A stretch of DNA of 64,000 nucleotides from Alicyclobacillaceae bacterium I2511 (GTDB taxonomy: Bacteria > Bacillota > Bacilli > Alicyclobacillales > Alicyclobacillaceae). The stretch's first letter is position 1; each line of letters starts with the position of its first letter. The notes beneath the pieces were generated by a model that saw nothing but the letters and a program-made list of their open reading frames with translations, ran no database searches and was not told the origin of the DNA. The stretch is from positions 1 through 64,000 of the forward strand of contig QXHL01000002.1 in NCBI GenBank assembly GCA_003584005.1. The letters run 5' to 3'. Shown one piece after another: positions 58,903-64,000 of the stretch. A program made the position numbers and the translations under genes.

Positions 58903-60390
58903 TTAGACTTTCAGCTCAACTTGTTGACCTATCCAATCTGCCGCGGCCAACAGTCGTTGTCGACATTCCACACGGCCCAGCACAGCCATCATATCAAATA
59001 ACCCTGGCCCCGTCGTCAGACCGGAAAGTGAGAGACGAGTGGGATGAATTAACTCTCCTCCTTTAAGTCCTTGCTGTGCAATAAAACGGCGAAAAACACG
59101 TTCAATGGTATGGGCTGTGAACGGCACCGCATCTTGCAAAATGTCGGCCGTTCGCCGGAGATGCTCTTGCGTACTCGGAGCTGTAAAGTGTTTACGTACC
59201 CCTTTGACATCATACTGCATGGGGGCGGAAAAATAATAAGCCACTCCGTCCTGTAAGTCTTGCAAATTGTGACTTCTTTCTTGCATCACTACTATTACAC
59301 TGCGCAACCATGCCAACTGTTCGCGATTAGGATTTGCAATTGTCCAATGTCTGCCTAGCCAAGCTTCCCAAACAAGCGCCAGCAAGTAATCCGGACTGGC
59401 TGAATGAATGTAATGTGAATTGACCCACGCCAATTTTTTAACATCATATATGGCCGCATGTTTCGTCACTTTGCGCAGGTCAAACAACTCAATAGCTTGT
59501 TCTACCTCGACCAATTCTTTATCTTCTCCTGGAGAAAAACCCAACAACAGTAAATAGTTAATTAAGGCCTCTGGTAAAATTCCCGCCATCCGGTACTCGT
59601 CTACACTAGTCGCACCGTGACGCTTACTGAGCTTACTGCGGTCAGGTGCCAAAATCATTGGAATATGAGCAAATTGTGGAATGGGGGCACCCAAAGCTTG
59701 AAACATTGCAATATGCCGCGGCGTGTTGGACAGGTGCTCGTCGGCCCTAATAATATGGGTGATACCCATTTTATAGTCATCGACACAGCTTGCAAAATGA
59801 TAAGTGGGTGTGCCGTCAGCCTTCCAGACAATAAAATCATCAATTTCTTCGTTGTTAAATACCACCTCCCCGCGAATCATATCACTCACAACTGTACTCC
59901 CGGACTTTGGAGCACGTAATCGGTATACTGCTGTTTTCCCGGCGGCCAGTTCATACTCTTGCTGTTCCCGAGTTAACTGCCGACAATGTCCAGAATAGTG
60001 GGGTGTACGTCCATCCTTCTGAGCTTTTTCCCGTTCTGCCAGCAACTGTTCTTGCGTACAAAAGCAGGGATAGACTTTGTCCTCGGCAAGCAACCGCTGC
60101 AACTCTTCACGATACAGGGCTAATCGCTCCGACTGACGATAGGGACCAAACTCGCCACCGATTTCCGGGCCTTCATCCCAACTTAATCCAAGCCAACGGA
60201 AGCTGTCAATAATTTGCTGGTATGACGCTTCAGACGATCGAGAAGTGTCCGTATCGTCAATTCGCAAAACGAACGTTCCACCACTTTTGCGGGCAAATAA
60301 CCAGTTAAAATACGCAGTGCGCGCACCGCCTATATGTAAGGCACCCGTCGGACTAGGTGCGAAACGCACCCGCACACGTTGTTCAATCAT
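58903..60390 (-). CDS. gltX: Glutamyl-tRNA synthetase
   Basis: A 495-residue class I synthetase. HIGH-type motif PSPTGALHIGGARTAYFNW and KMSKS-type DRSKLSKRHGATSV are intact; the C-terminal helical part binds the anticodon. In Bacilli it is usually non-discriminating and also misacylates tRNA-Gln for the GatCAB route. Its product also feeds HemA, encoded in this window. It stands just upstream of the tRNA-Gln/Glu/Lys genes. The ATG at 60390 follows AAAGGGG. Confidence 0.97.
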   Translation of the reverse strand: MIEQRVRVRFAPSPTGALHIGGARTAYFNWLFARKSGGTFVLRIDDTDTSRSSEASYQQIIDSFRWLGLSWDEGPEIGGEFGPYRQSERLALYREELQRLLAEDKVYPCFCTQEQLLAEREKAQKDGRTPHYSGHCRQLTREQQEYELAAGKTAVYRLRAPKSGSTVVSDMIRGEVVFNNEEIDDFIVWKADGTPTYHFASCVDDYKMGITHIIRADEHLSNTPRHIAMFQALGAPIPQFAHIPMILAPDRSKLSKRHGATSVDEYRMAGILPEALINYLLLLGFSPGEDKELVEVEQAIELFDLRKVTKHAAIYDVKKLAWVNSHYIHSASPDYLLALVWEAWLGRHWTIANPNREQLAWLRSVIVVMQERSHNLQDLQDGVAYYFSAPMQYDVKGVRKHFTAPSTQEHLRRTADILQDAVPFTAHTIERVFRRFIAQQGLKGGELIHPTRLSLSGLTTGPGLFDMMAVLGRVECRQRLLAAADWIGQQVELKV

Positions 60391-60551
60391 GTCTTCAAAA
60401 CCCCTTTCAAATCACCATTGCCCCGTACATGTGACAAAAAATCGGTATAATCTCACCGCCATTCATCCAATCCTACCAGAGACAGCCGGCAGCCCTCTCG
60501 CTGACGGTGAAGTCATCCTAGTTCACATCCAAATAAAGGACGTGATTTTAT

Positions 60552-60890
60552 ATGGATAACCATCCACACGATAACGCCTCTCGCCGCCGTGTCAAGTTCA
60601 AACCTTCTGGTTCATATAATCCAGGACCCGTTTTGAACTTAATACCCTTGTCCAACGAGTTGTCATACGTGCGCGCGCAGCACAACGACTTGATGTTAGA
60701 AGAATTTCCAGAAGGTCCCTACGGAGCCCCAGAACCAACTACATTAGGCAAATCTTCACCATGGGAAGTCGGCCAAGCTGTGGTTTCCCCGTATTGGGAC
60801 CAAAACCCAGTGGAGACGAATCGCAAGCGTCCTGCACACGAACGACCCTTTGAATCCCGCAGCGAAGGATCCATTGAGGGGCAAAACTAA
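60552..60890 (+). CDS. Orphan small hydrophilic protein, unknown
   Basis: A 112-residue product, hydrophilic and rich in Pro, Asn, Glu and Arg, without membrane segment, signal peptide or recognised motif. ATG at 60552 follows AAAGGACG. A TATAAT at 60450-60455 upstream may be its -10, but no good -35 is seen. Stretches such as MLEEFPEGPYGAPEPT and VVSPYWDQNPVE hint at a largely unstructured protein. It lies divergent from gltX and stands alone. I do not recognise it. Confidence 0.6.
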   Translation: MDNHPHDNASRRRVKFKPSGSYNPGPVLNLIPLSNELSYVRAQHNDLMLEEFPEGPYGAPEPTTLGKSSPWEVGQAVVSPYWDQNPVETNRKRPAHERPFESRSEGSIEGQN

Positions 60891-61054
60891 TAAAAACTTT
60901 TAAAGTGGCTGCTGGCGCTGTATGTGGGAACACATGCAACGCCTTCACCTCCAAATAATTATCTGAGATTTCCATGTATTATCTCAAGTTCAAATTCACG
61001 CTTGCCCTTTGGGTATTTCAGTGTAACCGCTGCAATCTGTACAAGTCTGTCTGA

Positions 61055-62152
61055 TTACACCTGTAGTATTTTCCCCAAAGACTCCACGCAGAACTGATTT
61101 TCTTCCTCCGTTCCAAACGTTACACGGATGTAGTCTTCGACACCGGGGAATCCTGTGCGAACCATGATTCCATAAGTCATCAGTGCCTCCGTAGTTTCCC
61201 GCCCAGCACCAGTATGCAATAAAATAAAGTTTGCCTCACCTAAGATAGCCTCAATTCCAAGTCGGTGGGCCTGCTGTAAGTAATACTCCCGGCTTTGCGC
61301 AGCATGCAACCGCGAAGCCTGTTGATGGGCCACATCCCCGAGGGCTGCAGCAGCCGCACGCTGTGCCACCCGATTGACGTTAAAAGGTTCACGAACACGG
61401 TTTACAAACTCCCACAATTCTGTGCTTGCCAAGCCATAGCCAACCCGGAGTCCAGCCAGCCCGTACAACTTGGAAAAAGTGTGTAGGCAAACCACTCGTG
61501 GGTCATTGAGTAACGCAGGCGTCTCTATCACCCTGTCGGGTCTGCTGGCGTAGTCGTTGTAAGCCAAGTCCAAAACCAAGACAGCAGTGGCAGGCATGCC
61601 CTGGAGGAGCCGTTCTGCCTGTACCATGGTGAGCAGTGTGGCCGTAGGGTTATTCGGAGAACAAACGTATATCAGTTTGGTACGGGGGGTTACTGCTGCA
61701 AGCATGGCCTCCACGTCATATGAAAAGTCTTGGCGCAAAGGTACATGTTTCACTTTTGCTCGCATGATGGCCGCGCCAAAGGCATACTGAGAAAATGAAG
61801 GAATTGGCATAATCACCTCGTCCCCCGGATTAAGAAACGTCTCAGACAACAACTTAATCAAGTCATCGGATCCATTGCCTACCATCACCTGTGCTGTAGA
61901 AACGTGGTGAAATTCAGCAATGACTTCTCTTAACAGGCCACTACTGCCATCTGGGTAATGGTGAATTGTGGAGAGTTCCTCGCGTACCGCTTGCAAGGCC
62001 AAAGGTGAAGGCCCCAAAGCGTTCTCATTCGCATTGAGCTTCACAATTTTCTGTAGCCCGTATTGAAGTTTGAGTTCATCATCCGTTAACCCCGGGACAT
62101 AGGGCTGTATTTCAGAAATTCCGGGACGAACCTGGTTTGCGATTGGCGCCAT
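61055..62152 (-). CDS. hisC: Histidinol-phosphate aminotransferase
   Basis: A 365-residue fold type I PLP aminotransferase that makes histidinol phosphate from imidazole-acetol phosphate and glutamate. Signatures: KLNANENALGPSPLAL, NPTATLLT, and the PLP lysine in HTFSKLYGLAGLRVGYG with Arg closing the site. Some HisC enzymes in Bacilli also act on phenylpyruvate and hydroxyphenylpyruvate. It is a lone gene here. The ATG at 62152 follows GAGAGGAT. Confidence 0.93.
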   Translation of the reverse strand: MAPIANQVRPGISEIQPYVPGLTDDELKLQYGLQKIVKLNANENALGPSPLALQAVREELSTIHHYPDGSSGLLREVIAEFHHVSTAQVMVGNGSDDLIKLLSETFLNPGDEVIMPIPSFSQYAFGAAIMRAKVKHVPLRQDFSYDVEAMLAAVTPRTKLIYVCSPNNPTATLLTMVQAERLLQGMPATAVLVLDLAYNDYASRPDRVIETPALLNDPRVVCLHTFSKLYGLAGLRVGYGLASTELWEFVNRVREPFNVNRVAQRAAAAALGDVAHQQASRLHAAQSREYYLQQAHRLGIEAILGEANFILLHTGAGRETTEALMTYGIMVRTGFPGVEDYIRVTFGTEEENQFCVESLGKILQV

Positions 62153-62310
62153 GCGGTATCCTCTCCCCTGCCATGTTCCGTTGGTGCAGTTTTACACTGT
62201 GGGAGGACTGTGACGAGAGCCTTCTCCGCCTTGTTTCTTCACCATCGGGTGTTAAAATAAGATTCTACGGGCATTTTAGCACAGTTTGTGAACCTCTGAC
62301 ACGCAGCTAC

Positions 62311-63570
62311 ATGGGGTTCAGAAAGAAGGTTGATTCTTTGGTACACACCGCAATTCCAGACAAGCCGACCCTCCAAGATGTTCAGCAAGCGCAACAAATT
62401 TTAAAATCCGTGGTCAAACGCACGCCTTTAGACGCTTCAAAAACATTTTCCTTATTGTCACATCAAGAAGTGTATTTGAAACTCGAAAATTTACAAACAA
62501 CGGGTTCTTTCAAAATTCGAGGTGCCTATTATAAAATATCCAACTTGCCTGACCAAGAACTGCAACATGGCGTCATTGCCGCCTCTGCAGGAAATCACGC
62601 ACAAGGCGTCGCTTTGGCGGCCCAGCTCAGACAGACACCCTGCACCATTGTCATGCCGGAAAACGCTAGTCTAGCAAAAATTGCCGCCACGCAGGCCTAT
62701 GGGGCTAAAGTGGTGCTTCAAGGGAACTCGTACGATGAATCTTACGAACACGCCCGCATGCTTCAGCATAAATTTGGCTACACCTTTGTCCATGCTTTCG
62801 ACGATCCCGACGTCATTGCAGGTCAAGGAACGGTTGGACTGGAAATTTTAGAACAACTTCCTACCGTCAATGCTGTTGTTGTTCCCATTGGAGGTGGGGG
62901 TCTGGCCGCTGGCGTAGCAATTGCCATCAAATCACTGCGGCCCGACGTGTTGGTCTTTGGAGTCCAAGCAGCCGCAATCCCCGCCTTTGCACAAGCCTTT
63001 CAAACGGGTCAATTGACTTCTTTACCCGCTGCCGCCACCATTGCAGATGGAATAGCTGTGCGCATGCCTGGTCAGCTCACTTTTCAATTGGTAAAATCCT
63101 ACCTGGACGGAATTATAACTGTGGAGGAAGAAGAAATTTACAGAACCCTGGTTTTGCTTCTGGAACGCAGTAAACTCGTGGTAGAAGGGGCTGCTGGGGC
63201 AGCCTTGGCTGCCTGCATAGCACAAAAAATCCCACCTAACTTAGGTCAAGTTGCGGTCGTTCTGTCAGGAGGGAACATTGACATCACGCTATTGTCACGT
63301 CTGATTGAACACGGCCTTGTAGAATCTGGTCGGTATCTCCGACTTGCCGTGCAGCTGGCGGATAGACCAGGTGCGCTACGCGATCTGTTGGATGGCATTG
63401 TTCCTCTTGGAGCAAACGTATTGTCGATTACTCACCGTCGAATTGGTGCCAAAATTTTACTTGGACAGACTGAAGTGGAGATTGACTTGGAAACTCGCGA
63501 TGCCCATCACATTCAACAAATTTTAAAAGTACTTCAAGAAAAACATTATAAACCATCTCTACGAGATTGA
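62311..63570 (+). CDS. ilvA: Threonine dehydratase with ACT domain
   Basis: About 419 residues, fold type II PLP enzyme that deaminates threonine to 2-oxobutanoate. The PLP lysine is in TTGSFKIRGAYYK; SAGNHAQGVA and the GGGGLAAGVA phosphate loop are intact. A C-terminal ACT domain (YLRLAVQLADRPGALRDLLD) suggests allosteric control. The start is ATG at 62311, or TTG at 62338, which has AAGAAGG upstream. It is divergent from hisC and its end overlaps the DUF502 gene. Confidence 0.92.
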   Translation: MGFRKKVDSLVHTAIPDKPTLQDVQQAQQILKSVVKRTPLDASKTFSLLSHQEVYLKLENLQTTGSFKIRGAYYKISNLPDQELQHGVIAASAGNHAQGVALAAQLRQTPCTIVMPENASLAKIAATQAYGAKVVLQGNSYDESYEHARMLQHKFGYTFVHAFDDPDVIAGQGTVGLEILEQLPTVNAVVVPIGGGGLAAGVAIAIKSLRPDVLVFGVQAAAIPAFAQAFQTGQLTSLPAAATIADGIAVRMPGQLTFQLVKSYLDGIITVEEEEIYRTLVLLLERSKLVVEGAAGAALAACIAQKIPPNLGQVAVVLSGGNIDITLLSRLIEHGLVESGRYLRLAVQLADRPGALRDLLDGIVPLGANVLSITHRRIGAKILLGQTEVEIDLETRDAHHIQQILKVLQEKHYKPSLRD

Positions 63571-64000
63571 GCGGGAAACGGTGGGACAGGGGGCTGCTGA
63601 GAAACTGACGGATGTTCCACTCCGTTAGACTGGCCCAACCCTGCAGACAGGACAAATTTCAGTCCTTCTTCGACACTTAAATTGCAGGGTTGGATACGCC
63701 TTCGTTCCACCATCACCGTGACCCCTGCAAATTGGAAAGCGAAGGGAAGGAAAACAGCAACCCTATCCCCATCAGGATCTAAGGAAGTAGGTAACATCTC
63801 CTGGGTCAAAAAACCTAATGCGAGACTGTGCTCGTCAGGCCAGGGAACCAGCACCACTCGTTGAAAGCCACGGTGATGTCCTAACACGTTGTTGACGATT
63901 TCTTTGACTAAAGTGTATAAAGAACGAACAAGGGGGATATGAGAAAACATCAGGTCTAGCCATGTAATAATTCTACGACTGATATAGGTTCGCGTGAGAA
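63546..64000 (-). CDS. DUF502 family membrane protein, 3' part (runs off the window end)
   Basis: The frame enters the window at 64000 and ends at 63546, so 151 residues are visible and the N-terminus is cut. The segment IPLVRSLYTLVKEIVNN followed by GFQRVVLVPWPDEHSLALGFLTQE is the DUF502 signature; the two membrane helices of the family lie upstream and outside. The tail after about residue 125 is Pro/Gln rich. Function unknown. Convergent with ilvA, overlapping it by 25 bases. Confidence 0.85.
   Translation of the reverse strand, partial: LTRTYISRRIITWLDLMFSHIPLVRSLYTLVKEIVNNVLGHHRGFQRVVLVPWPDEHSLALGFLTQEMLPTSLDPDGDRVAVFLPFAFQFAGVTVMVERRRIQPCNLSVEEGLKFVLSAGLGQSNGVEHPSVSQQPPVPPFPAQSRRDGL

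Noticed and set aside
60419-60455. SigA promoter TTGCCC...TATAAT before the orphan gene
   Set aside because: The spacer is 22 bases, too long; only the -10 looks real.

Overview
The window reads as chromosomal DNA of an endospore-forming Bacilli member (Bacillota). The evidence is the sporulation set (spoIIIAA, spoIVFA/spoIVFB, spo0B, a spoIIB-like SPOR gene, spoVID, lonB, gerE), a comG competence pseudopilus operon, Bacillus-style hemAXCDBL and sdhCAB operons, a T-box before valS, and gene order like that of Bacillus subtilis. GC content is moderate. The genus cannot be fixed from the sequence; an Alicyclobacillaceae-like lineage is a guess. I saw no mobile element, CRISPR array or rRNA gene. 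Nearly all genes are on the minus strand, so operons read from high to low coordinates.

Layout, left to right. 1-6770: 5' part of spoIIIAA, a tiny plus-strand membrane ORF, efp and aroQ; then, on the plus strand, a histidine phosphatase and the yqhH/yqhG pair (SNF2 helicase plus partner); then a DnaI-like helicase loader overlapping aroK. 6832-11529: comGA to comGG and a JAMM metalloprotease-like gene. 11498-23710: obg, spo0B, rpmA, prp, rplU (own promoter and leader), spoIVFB, spoIVFA, minD, minC, mreD, mreC, mreB, radC, a spoIIB-like gene and a G5/3D cell-wall protein. 23711-30878: small membrane ORF, murC, folC, valS with T-box, membrane protein, second small membrane ORF. 31037-39719: spoVID, hemL, hemB, hemD, hemC, hemX, hemA, engB. 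39716-47499: lonA, lonB, clpX, clpP, tig. 47690-51276: tRNA-Arg and tRNA-Gly, metallophosphoesterase, rdgB, murI, gerE, mtnN. 51462-58417: sdhB, sdhA, sdhC, uvrC, and a large membrane protein with an ECF-sigma-like N-terminus. 58544-64000: tRNA-Lys(CUU), tRNA-Glu(CUC) and tRNA-Gln(CUG), gltX, an orphan small gene, hisC, threonine dehydratase, and a DUF502 protein running off the end.

Functionally this is a housekeeping, sporulation and cell-shape region. It holds haem synthesis from glutamyl-tRNA to uroporphyrinogen III, ATP-dependent proteolysis and folding (Lon, LonB, ClpXP, trigger factor), septum placement and elongation (Min, Mre), sporulation signalling (Spo0B, SpoIVFB, SpoVID, GerE), competence pili and succinate oxidation.

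The least explained items are the sigma-like/transmembrane/extracytoplasmic fusion at 56645-58417, the JAMM protein at the obg/comGA junction, a SpoIVFA without its usual C-terminal domain, a trio of C34 tRNAs reading AAG, GAG and CAG, and several very small plus-strand membrane ORFs with strong ribosome binding sites.
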